The translations under genes and the position numbers were made by a program. 43,160 nucleotides of DNA, from NCBI GenBank assembly GCA_007126375.1, contig SLBI01000094.1, positions 1 through 43,160 on the forward strand. Reading direction: 5' to 3'. This document shows, piece by piece, positions 37,545 through 43,160 of this stretch. The DNA is from Paracoccaceae bacterium. Lineage in GTDB: Bacteria; Pseudomonadota; Alphaproteobacteria; Rhodobacterales; Rhodobacteraceae. The number at the start of each line of letters is the position of its first letter. Position 1 is the stretch's first letter. The notes beneath the pieces were generated by a model that saw only the letters and a list, made by a program, of their open reading frames with translations, did no database searches and was not told the DNA's origin.

Positions 37545-37684
37545 GAGCGTACCAAGCGCCGCGAAATTGCGGACTCAAGGAATAAACGTTAACGGCTGCG
37601 CAGATGATTCTCAACGAATCTCTTTGTCGGGACCGCGCTGCGCGCGTAAACATCGGTTCGCGACTGCGAACCCATGGAACCGTG
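37545..37684. promoter_or_regulatory. Divergent intergenic region between the giant gene and the HlyD-type gene
   Basis: This 140-bp gap is more AT-rich than its surroundings and must hold both promoters. Weak sigma70-like elements are visible. On the minus strand, TTGAGA (37614-37609) and TAACGT (37591-37586) are 17 bp apart, for the giant gene. On the plus strand, TTGTCG (37624-37629) and TAAACA (37647-37652) are 17 bp apart, for the HlyD-type gene. A dyad TTCGC-GACT-GCGAA (37657-37670) lies just before the plus-strand start and could be a regulator site or an mRNA hairpin. The promoter matches are poor and alternatives exist. Confidence 0.35.
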
Positions 37685-38515
37685 ATGCCTGCCCGCTACG
37701 CCGCCCAATTCGCCGCCGCGACGATCATGGCCGCACTTTTCCGGGCCGGCGCCGCCGCGGGTGACGTGCCTGCACCGGTGACCTGCCTGATCCAGCCCGA
37801 GGAGACGGTGCGACTGGCTACGCCGGTCGCCGGAATCGTCGCCGAGGTCCTGGTGGAGCGCGGCGACATGGTTGCTGCGGGCGATGTGGTCGTCCGGCTG
37901 GACGGAGCGGTCGAGGAGATGGCCCTGTCGCTTGCCGTGGCGCGTGCCGAGAACCTGACGCGCATCCGCGCGCTCGAGGCGCGGGTGGCGTTCCTTGCCG
38001 CGCAGCTCGACCGTGTCGAGCAGTTGGCGGCGCGGCAGGCGGTGGCCGGAACGGCGGTCGAGGATGCGCAACTGGAGCTGGACGTGGCCCTGCTCGACCT
38101 CGACGAGGCCCGGCTTGCCCGCGCCCTCGCCGGGATCGAGGCCGAGCAAAGCCGCGCGCTGCTGGATCAGAAGACCCTGCGCGCCCCGATCGCCGGCGTC
38201 GTCAGCGAGCGGCTGCTCAGCCCCGGAGAATTCCGCGATCCGCAGACCCATGTCATCACCATAGCCCGGCTGGATCTGCTGCGGGTCGAAGCCTTCGCGC
38301 CGATCGGCTATTTCGCCGATCTCAGCCTCGGACAGGCGGTCACGATCCGGCCCGAAGAGCCGATCGGTGGCGCCTTTCCCGCCACCATCACCATCATCGA
38401 CCGGGTATTCGACGCCGCCACCGCGACCTTCGGTCTGGCGATGCGGCTGGAGAACCCGGATCTGGCCCTGCCGGCCGGCCTGCGCTGCGAGCTTGACTTC
38501 ACCGCTCCGGACTGA
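37685..38515 (+). CDS. HlyD/RND-type periplasmic adaptor (membrane fusion protein), small
   Basis: 276 residues with the chosen ATG. The start was picked because it gives a short basic N terminus and hydrophobic signal (MPARYAAQFAAATIMAALF, then AGAAAGD); the frame is open back to an upstream ATG at 37604, but that extension would bury the signal. The mature part shows the two halves of a lipoyl/barrel-sandwich fold (TPVAGIVAEVLVERGDMVAA and LRAPIAGVVSERLLSPGEF) joined by a coiled-coil hairpin of Leu/Ala/Glu/Arg repeats, then a beta-barrel (LRVEAFAPIGYFADLSLGQA) and a short C-terminal domain. These adaptors link an inner-membrane pump to an outer-membrane channel. No pump or channel gene is visible. 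It is short compared with typical HlyD. Divergent placement suggests, but does not prove, a link to the giant protein. Confidence 0.85.
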   Translation: MPARYAAQFAAATIMAALFRAGAAAGDVPAPVTCLIQPEETVRLATPVAGIVAEVLVERGDMVAAGDVVVRLDGAVEEMALSLAVARAENLTRIRALEARVAFLAAQLDRVEQLAARQAVAGTAVEDAQLELDVALLDLDEARLARALAGIEAEQSRALLDQKTLRAPIAGVVSERLLSPGEFRDPQTHVITIARLDLLRVEAFAPIGYFADLSLGQAVTIRPEEPIGGAFPATITIIDRVFDAATATFGLAMRLENPDLALPAGLRCELDFTAPD

Positions 38516-38715
38516 TCGGGCACCTGCCGGGCGTTCCGGCCTCGCCCCGGCACGCAGATGCTCGATATCGACGCAAAGCCGCGCACAGGGGCAAACAGCG
38601 ACCGACGGCCGATCGGCGATGAGGATGGCGTGCCGCAGGACCCCCGCCGCTGCAGCCATGACAGGGTCGGTTCCGCAGGGCGGCGTCGCCACAGCCTGCG
38701 ACGTGCCCCCTGCAA
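38516..38715. other. Intergenic gap between convergent genes
   Basis: 200 bp separate the ends of the HlyD-type gene and the LysR gene. A stem TGCCGGG (38525-38531) / CCCGGCA (38546-38552) with a 14-base loop lies 10 bp after the HlyD stop and could help end transcription, but it has no T-run. I see no convincing gene here. Confidence 0.4.
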
Positions 38716-39675
38716 TCAGGCGTAGATCCGTTCGGCGATCGGTGTCGCGGCGATCCGTGCGTGCAGACGATCCAGCAGCGACCGCTCCGCCCGGTTCAGC
38801 ACCGCTTTGGGATTCCAGACGAGATGCACGTCGATCGCAGGCGGAGCTTCATGAGGCGGCAGACGCCAGAGCAGCCCGTCGGCAACATCGCGGGCCACCA
38901 CATGCAGCGGCAGCGGGCCGATCCCGAGACCGGCAATCACCATCCGCCGGACCTCCTCGAGATGGCTCGAAGTCCCGATGACCTGCTCGCTCAGATCGGA
39001 TTCCGCCCGCAGCATCGTGACGGCGCGCAGCGCGTCGTGCAACCGGTCGGTCTCGAAGCTGACGGCCGAGTGGCCGGCGAGGTCCGCCTGCGTCAGATCC
39101 CGCCGACCGAACAACGGATGCGACGGGCCGCAGAACAACCCGAAGAACTCGCGATAGAGGCGCAGGTATTCCAGGTTCGGGTCGCGCCGGTGCACGAGAC
39201 AGATCGCCAGCGAGGCGCTGCGGGCGGAGACGGCCGCCAGAGCCTCGGCCGAACGATGGACGCTGATCGACAGGGTCGCGCGCGGGTGCGCCGCATGGAA
39301 CTCGGCCAGAACCTGATCGAACAACGGGCAGACGACATGGCTGGCCATGGCGAGGCGGACGTTGCCTGTCACCTCGTCGGTCATGTCGCGCATCAGCGTC
39401 GAGAGCCTGAAGATCGCCCCGTGGATCTCGACCGCCTCGCGATAGAGCAGATGCCCGGCCCGGGTCAGTTCGAAGCGGCCCGGCGCCCGGTCGATCAGTT
39501 TCTTGCCGACGCGGTCCTCAAGCCTTTTCAGTGCGGTGGAGACCGAGGGCTGGGTAAGCCGCAGCCGTTGCGCGGCATCCGTGACCGATCGGGACCGCGC
39601 CAGCACGACGAAGGTGCGCAGCAGGTTCCAATCCAGTTCGCGGGTCAGGCGCTCGGCGTTCACGGGCGTGTCCAT
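38716..39675 (-). CDS. LysR-type transcriptional regulator
   Basis: 319 residues, normal for the family. The N-terminal winged helix-turn-helix is clear (LLRTFVVLARSRSVTDAAQR and QPSVSTALKRLEDRVGKKLI, about residues 18-58), followed by ELTRAGHLLYREA. The rest is the two-lobed LysR substrate-binding domain, with NVRLAMASHV, LFCGPSHPLFGRRDLT and GLGIGPLPLHVVA near the end. LysR regulators bind as tetramers upstream of a divergent target and respond to a small molecule in the C-terminal domain. It is divergent from the ABC importer (108-bp gap), so it most likely controls that operon and itself. Its start codon overlaps a 15-bp dyad. Effector unknown. Confidence 0.95.
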   Translation of the reverse strand: MDTPVNAERLTRELDWNLLRTFVVLARSRSVTDAAQRLRLTQPSVSTALKRLEDRVGKKLIDRAPGRFELTRAGHLLYREAVEIHGAIFRLSTLMRDMTDEVTGNVRLAMASHVVCPLFDQVLAEFHAAHPRATLSISVHRSAEALAAVSARSASLAICLVHRRDPNLEYLRLYREFFGLFCGPSHPLFGRRDLTQADLAGHSAVSFETDRLHDALRAVTMLRAESDLSEQVIGTSSHLEEVRRMVIAGLGIGPLPLHVVARDVADGLLWRLPPHEAPPAIDVHLVWNPKAVLNRAERSLLDRLHARIAATPIAERIYA

Positions 39676-39783
39676 AGGCGCAGCCTATAGTCGGAATTCA
39701 CGCTATCTATTTGATATATGGTTATCGGACTTGCAAGCATTGACGGGCTCACGGCGAAACACTGTGCAGGAGGGGCGCGCGCA
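39674..39783. promoter_or_regulatory. Divergent control region for the LysR gene and the ABC importer operon
   Basis: Two dyads are visible. ATAGGC-GCA-GCCTAT (39674-39688) overlaps the LysR start codon. ATAG-N12-CTAT (39687-39706) follows directly, over an AT-rich stretch with TATCTATTTGATATATGG. LysR-type sites are usually interrupted dyads with a T-N11-A core, so one or both may be operators. The importer's first gene has a strong ribosome site, AGGAGGGG at 39768-39774, nine bases before the ATG at 39784. No experimental support; candidate sites only. Confidence 0.4.
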
Positions 39784-40650
39784 ATGTCGGTGGAGGCCCG
39801 CGAGCGGCGGCAGCCCTGGATCCTGTTGTCGCCCGCCCTCGGCGCGGTGACGCTGCTGCTGCTGGTGCCGCTGGTCTTCATCGTGGTCTATTCCTTCTGG
39901 CTGCGCTCGGCGGTAGGCCCCGACATTCCCGGCTTCCATCTCGACAACTGGCAGCGCGCACTCACCGACCCCTTCTATCGCTACATCCTTCTGAACACGC
40001 TGAAGATCGCAGCGATCACCACGGTCTTCTGCGCCCTGCTGGGGTATCCGGCGGCCTATTTCATCACCCGCGCACGGGGCAACAAGCTGCTGTTGCTGCT
40101 GTTGCTGATGTTGCCGTTCTGGATCAGCTACATCATCCGGACGATGAGCTGGATCAACATCCTCGGCGCCTCGGGGGCGCTGAACACGGCCTTGATATCG
40201 ATGGGCGTGATCTCGGCGCCGATGCAACTGCTCTACAACGAGGCGACCGTGATCCTCGGCCTCGTGCATTTCCTGCTGCCCTTCATGGTGCTGAACATCT
40301 ACGTCAGCCTCGAGGGCATCGACACCAATCTGGAGGATGCGGCAACCTCTCTCGGGGCCACGCGGTGGCAGGCGTTCGTGCAGGTGACGCTGCCTCTGTC
40401 GTTGCCGGGCCTCGCGGCGGGGGGGCTGCTGTGCTTCGTGCTGGGGGCGGGCACCTACATCACGCCGCTGATCCTTGGCGGTCCGCGCGACGCGATGTTC
40501 GCCAACCTCGTGTTCGAGGCGATCATCACGCAACTGAACTGGCCGATGGGCTCGGCACTGTCGCTGCTGCTCCTGCTGGTGCTGGGCGCGCTCGTGGCCA
40601 TCTACAACCGCTTTCTGGGCATGTCGCAGCTGACCAAGGGGCTGGGCTGA
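39784..40650 (+). CDS. ABC importer permease, PotB-like (polyamine type)
   Basis: 288 residues. The ATG at 39784 was chosen because AGGAGGGG lies nine bases upstream and because the protein then begins with a short basic tail before the first membrane helix (WILLSPALGAVTLLLLVPLV); an open extension to 39718 lacks such a signal. About six membrane helices are visible. The permease EAA loop is EDAATSLGATRWQAFVQVTL from residue 184, which docks on the ATPase. The layout and the downstream partners match the spermidine/putrescine family (PotB class). The true substrate could be a polyamine or another small cation or organic acid. The stop codon TGA shares its last base with the ATG of the next gene, so the two permeases are translationally coupled. 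Confidence 0.93.
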   Translation: MSVEARERRQPWILLSPALGAVTLLLLVPLVFIVVYSFWLRSAVGPDIPGFHLDNWQRALTDPFYRYILLNTLKIAAITTVFCALLGYPAAYFITRARGNKLLLLLLLMLPFWISYIIRTMSWINILGASGALNTALISMGVISAPMQLLYNEATVILGLVHFLLPFMVLNIYVSLEGIDTNLEDAATSLGATRWQAFVQVTLPLSLPGLAAGGLLCFVLGAGTYITPLILGGPRDAMFANLVFEAIITQLNWPMGSALSLLLLLVLGALVAIYNRFLGMSQLTKGLG

Positions 40651-41435
40651 TGGGTTGGTCGCTGATCCGCCTCTACGCGATACTGGTGTATCTGTTCATG
40701 TTCCTGCCGGTTGCGGTGGTGGTGCTGCTGTCGTTCAACGAAAACCAGTGGGGCAGCTTCCCGATGACCGGGTTCTCCTTCCGCTGGTTCGAGGCGCTGT
40801 GGAACAACGACGCGGTGATGCGCGCCTTCCGCACCTCGATCGTGCTGGGAACCCTGACGGCGCTCATCTCCACCACGCTCGGCGTTCTGGCGAGCCTTGC
40901 GCTGGTGCGCTATTCAGTGCCTGGCAAGAACCTGATCACGACCGTGCTGATCGCGCCCATCCTGGTGCCCGAAGTGGTGCTGGCCGTGGCGCTGCTGCTG
41001 TTCCTCAACTGGCTCGGCATCGGCAAGAGCTTCGCGCTGCTGCTGGCCGGGCATGTGATCTTCACCCTGCCCTTCGTGATCCTCGTGGTGCAGGCGCGGC
41101 TGGTCAGCATCCGACGTGATGTCGAGGAGGCCGCCCTCAGCCTTGGCGCATCGCCCGTGCAGACGTTCCTTTCCGTCACGCTGCCACTGCTGATGCCCGC
41201 CGTGGCCGCCGGGGGGCTCTTCGCCTTCACGATTTCCTTCGACGACATCACCGGCACGCTGTTCTGGAAACCCGGCGGGGTCGAGACCGTCCCGACACAG
41301 ATCTTCTCGATGCTGCGCAATTCGATCAGCCCGGAGATCAACGCACTCGGCACCGTGATGATCATCATGACCGTGGGCCTGCCGCTTCTCGGCGCGGCAA
41401 TCGCCCGCAGACTCGCCATCAAACGCGGCGTCTGA
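40650..41435 (+). CDS. ABC importer permease, PotC-like (polyamine type)
   Basis: 261 residues, starting at the ATG that overlaps the preceding stop (TGATG at 40648-40652). The frame is open further upstream, but that part is antisense-quality sequence inside the first permease. The protein begins MGWSLIRLYAILVYLFMFLP and shows about six membrane helices. The EAA loop reads EEAALSLGASPVQTFLSVTL from residue 159. The segment FDDITGTLFWKPGGVETVP is typical of PotC-class permeases. It forms the heterodimeric channel with the PotB-like protein. Overlap and order match the usual pot operons. Confidence 0.93.
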   Translation: MGWSLIRLYAILVYLFMFLPVAVVVLLSFNENQWGSFPMTGFSFRWFEALWNNDAVMRAFRTSIVLGTLTALISTTLGVLASLALVRYSVPGKNLITTVLIAPILVPEVVLAVALLLFLNWLGIGKSFALLLAGHVIFTLPFVILVVQARLVSIRRDVEEAALSLGASPVQTFLSVTLPLLMPAVAAGGLFAFTISFDDITGTLFWKPGGVETVPTQIFSMLRNSISPEINALGTVMIIMTVGLPLLGAAIARRLAIKRGV

Positions 41436-41472
41436 GAACCGCGCCATTCCACCCGACAAGGAGACCACACCC

Positions 41473-42615
41473 ATGGACAACACCAAACGCTACGAACGTC
41501 TGCTGGAGCGTTTTCGCAACGGCGATCTCGACCGGCGCAGTTTTCTCGGCCTGATCGGCGCGGCCGGCGCAGCCTATGGCGTGCAGACGCCCTTCGCCCG
41601 CATGGCCCTCGCGCAGGAGGTGACGCAGGTCCGCTTCGACGGCTGGGGCGGCGTCGTCTCCGAGGCCTTCCGGCGCCACGCCTTCGACCCCTACACCGAG
41701 GCCACCGGGATCGCCGTGGTGGACGGCACCTTTGCCGGCGGCGACGAATACCTCGCGCAGGTGCGATCCAGCCGCGAGGGCGAATACAACATCGCCCATC
41801 TGTCGGGCGTATTCGACTATGCCCGCTACGTGAACTTCGGGCTCGACGTGGAACTGAACGTCGACAACATCCCCAACATGGCTCTGGTGATGGATGCCCT
41901 GACCAGCGCCTACCGCGGCATCACGCCCGACCATCTCTCGGCGGTGCCCTACAACTACGGCACCACCGGTCTCGCCTACAATCGCAAGTTCATCTCCGAC
42001 GAGGAAATGCGCGAGAAGGGCGCATCGATCCTGATCGACCCGGCGCATGAGGGCAAGATCGGCGGCTGGAGCGACTGGCGCACGCGGATGTGGTATGCCG
42101 CGCTGCAGACCGGCCAGCACCCGAACAACATCGGGGATCTGGAAGCGGCCTGGGACGCGATCCGCGCGCATCGCGACCTCGCGCTCAAGTACTGGGGCTC
42201 GGGCGCCGAACTCATGAGCCTGCTGGCAGAGGAGGAGATCCACGTCACCGAGGGCTGGTCGGGCCGCATCGCTGCGCTGCAGGAGCAGGGCCACGACATC
42301 GGCTACTACGACCCGCCCAACGGCTTCGGCTGGCAGGAATGCCTCTTCGTCATCAAGGGCTCGCCGGTCGAGGCCTGCGAGGAACTCCTGAACTTCATGC
42401 TGGCGCCGGAAACCTCGATCGCGGTGGCCGAGGGGCAGAACTATCCGCCCGCGCTCGATGGCACCAAGGTCGATCTGGGCGAGAAGATCCCCACCCTGCC
42501 GGCCTATGACCCGACCGGCACGCTGGAGGCGCTGACCTTCGCCGATCCGACCTACTGGAACGGCAACGAGGCCGAGTGGTCCGAGACCTTCGCCCGCGTC
42601 CAGCGCGGCTTCTGA
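41473..42615 (+). CDS. ABC importer periplasmic binding protein, PotD-like, Tat-exported
   Basis: 380 residues, 37 bp after the second permease, with AAGGAG at 41458-41463 nine bases before the ATG. The N terminus has a twin-arginine signal (DRRSFLGLIGAAGAA, Arg21-Arg22) and a likely cleavage after Ala47 (ALA/QEVTQ). The mature part is a type II (bilobed) binding protein of the spermidine/putrescine class: VRFDGWGGVVSEAFRRHAFD, NIAHLSGVFDYARYV, SAVPYNYGTTGLAYNRKFIS and IHVTEGWSGRIAALQEQG. It captures the solute and delivers it to the two permeases. Tat export is seen in part of this family. The substrate cannot be read from the sequence; polyamines are the family default. Confidence 0.94.
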   Translation: MDNTKRYERLLERFRNGDLDRRSFLGLIGAAGAAYGVQTPFARMALAQEVTQVRFDGWGGVVSEAFRRHAFDPYTEATGIAVVDGTFAGGDEYLAQVRSSREGEYNIAHLSGVFDYARYVNFGLDVELNVDNIPNMALVMDALTSAYRGITPDHLSAVPYNYGTTGLAYNRKFISDEEMREKGASILIDPAHEGKIGGWSDWRTRMWYAALQTGQHPNNIGDLEAAWDAIRAHRDLALKYWGSGAELMSLLAEEEIHVTEGWSGRIAALQEQGHDIGYYDPPNGFGWQECLFVIKGSPVEACEELLNFMLAPETSIAVAEGQNYPPALDGTKVDLGEKIPTLPAYDPTGTLEALTFADPTYWNGNEAEWSETFARVQRGF

Positions 42616-42624
42616 TCCGGGTCG

Positions 42625-42649
42625 CCCCGCGCCCGCACCGGGCGCGGGG
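42625..42649 (+). terminator. GC-rich stem-loop after the binding-protein gene
   Basis: CCCCGCGCCC (42625-42634) and GGGCGCGGGG (42640-42649) form a perfect 10-bp stem with a five-base loop (GCACC), ten bases after the stop codon. It is followed by CCTTCTT, a weak T-rich tail. It could be a leaky terminator or a 3-prime stabiliser that raises the level of binding-protein mRNA over the ATPase, a common arrangement in importer operons. The ATPase gene starts only 24 bp later, so full termination is unlikely. Confidence 0.7.
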
Positions 42650-42672
42650 CCTTCTTGCAGGGAGGCATCGGG

Positions 42673-43160
42673 GTGAGTTCGGTCCAGCTCAACGAGATCG
42701 TCAAGCGGTTCGGTAACCTTGTGGCGGTCGAGAAGACATCGCTGACCATCCCGGAGGGCGCCTTCGTCACGCTTCTGGGCCCATCGGGCTGCGGCAAGAC
42801 GACGACGCTGCGGATGATCGCAGGGCTGCTCGACCCGTCCGAGGGCGAGATCGTCATCGGTGGAAAGCGGGTGAACGAGGTGCCGATCCACAAGCGCAAT
42901 CTCGGGCTGGTGTTCCAGAACTACGCGCTGTTTCCGCACAAGACGGTGGCCGACAACGTCGCCTTCGGCCTGCGTTACCGCAACGTGCCCAAGGCCGAGA
43001 TCGCCCGCCGCGTGCAGGAGGCGCTGGACCTCGTGCAGCTGCCAAGTGTCGGCAACCGCTATCCCAAGGCGCTGTCGGGCGGGCAGCAACAGCGCATCGC
43101 GCTGGCCCGTGCCATCGTCATCGAGCCCGAGGTTCTGCTGCTCGACGAGCCGCTCTCCGC
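42673..43160 (+). CDS. ABC importer ATPase, PotA-like (partial, C terminus off the right edge)
   Basis: The first 162 codons are present. GTG start at 42673, preceded by GGGAGG (42660-42665) seven bases upstream. The nucleotide-binding domain is intact as far as visible: Walker A GPSGCGKTT (residues 36-44), Q-loop Gln82 in LVFQNYALFPH, the ABC signature LSGGQQQR (134-141) and Walker B VLLLDEP (154-160). The domain order and the tail of neighbours match the PotA class, which powers import through the PotB/PotC-type permeases. The C-terminal regulatory (TOBE) domain would lie outside the window. Confidence 0.95.
   Translation, partial: MSSVQLNEIVKRFGNLVAVEKTSLTIPEGAFVTLLGPSGCGKTTTLRMIAGLLDPSEGEIVIGGKRVNEVPIHKRNLGLVFQNYALFPHKTVADNVAFGLRYRNVPKAEIARRVQEALDLVQLPSVGNRYPKALSGGQQQRIALARAIVIEPEVLLLDEPLS

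Larger units (their letters stand above)
26540..37352 (-). repeat. 24 PPC-like beta-sandwich modules in two alternating types
   Basis: Residues about 65-3669 of the giant protein. Type A modules carry a pattern like YSFTLD.A..LYFDSLT, then WSLTGP.G, then an ASD, and close with AG.YTLTV.G and a YAFRLLDLA end. Type B modules carry a T.LYRFEA.AG start, then WRLIDP.GR, and close with G.YTLLVEGR. I count 12 A and 12 B modules of about 105 residues. A modules start near 37.35, 36.73, 35.45, 34.83, 34.18, 33.53, 31.66, 30.36, 29.72, 28.41, 27.77 and 27.15 kb. B modules start near 37.05, 35.75, 35.13, 34.50, 33.86, 33.21, 31.35, 30.03, 29.40, 28.08, 27.46 and 26.83 kb. The order is strictly A-B. The fold resembles bacterial pre-peptidase C-terminal domains; that match is by eye. 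Four lectin-type domains interrupt the array. Confidence 0.8.

Noticed and set aside
34275-37592. Plus-strand open frame of 1,105 codons ending near the HlyD-type gene
   Set aside because: Antisense to the first PPC-like modules and the LEPR-type N terminus; no domain in its translation.
37604-37684. Upstream ATG extension of the HlyD-type gene
   Set aside because: It would place 27 polar residues before an obvious signal peptide and overlap the likely promoter elements.
37589-38692. Minus-strand open frame of 367 codons opposite the HlyD-type gene
   Set aside because: Antisense of a gene with a signal peptide and lipoyl/coiled-coil pattern; the antisense translation shows nothing.
38761-39690. 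Plus-strand open frame opposite the LysR gene
   Set aside because: The minus strand gives a textbook LysR protein of normal length.
40365-40649. Upstream extension of the second permease inside the first
   Set aside because: The added residues are out-of-frame reading of the first permease; the overlapping TGATG start gives a normal PotC-like N terminus.
41419-43089. Minus-strand open frame of 556 codons opposite the binding-protein and ATPase genes
   Set aside because: It spans two clear plus-strand genes with their own ribosome sites; it is an antisense shadow.

Overview
The base composition is strongly GC-rich and the sense codons almost never include TTA, CTA or TCA. Together with a Tat-exported polyamine-type ABC system, this points to an alphaproteobacterium, most likely of the Rhodobacterales; the assignment is an inference from style, not from a marker gene.

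About 87% of the window (1-37544, minus strand) is one open reading frame that enters at the left edge without a stop. At least 12,514 codons are visible. I read this frame across the window and saw no stop or frame change. It encodes a giant modular, mostly beta-sandwich protein with an N-terminal LEPR-XLL-type motif. From N to C terminus it holds: 24 PPC-like modules in two alternating types, interrupted by four lectin-type (LamG/concanavalin-like) domains, one of which appears to be split by a PA14-like domain; about 17 CARDB-like repeats; a PPC-like and an IPT/TIG-like domain; a mixed conserved segment; a beta-propeller; nine Ig/cadherin-like repeats; an RHS/YD-like segment; a dockerin; Big_2-like and ZU5-like domains; a hydrophobic hairpin; a second propeller; a lipase-like alpha/beta-hydrolase domain; a metalloprotease-like domain; eight more Ig/cadherin-like repeats; and the start of a cohesin-like domain cut by the window edge. 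The two enzyme-like domains each lack a key catalytic residue (GHGRG instead of GHSRG; HEMGN instead of HExxH). The many long plus-strand frames here are antisense shadows.

Divergent from the giant gene, across a 140-bp gap, lies a small secreted HlyD/RND-type periplasmic adaptor (37685-38515, +). No pump or outer-membrane partner is visible; a role in export of the giant protein is plausible but unproven.

The right end is a separate unit. A LysR-type regulator (38716-39675, -) is divergent from a polyamine-type ABC importer operon: two permeases that overlap by one base (39784-40650 and 40650-41435), a Tat-signal binding protein (41473-42615), a GC-rich stem-loop, and a PotA-like ATPase cut by the right edge (42673 onward). 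The regulator presumably controls the transporter through dyads in the 108-bp divergent gap.
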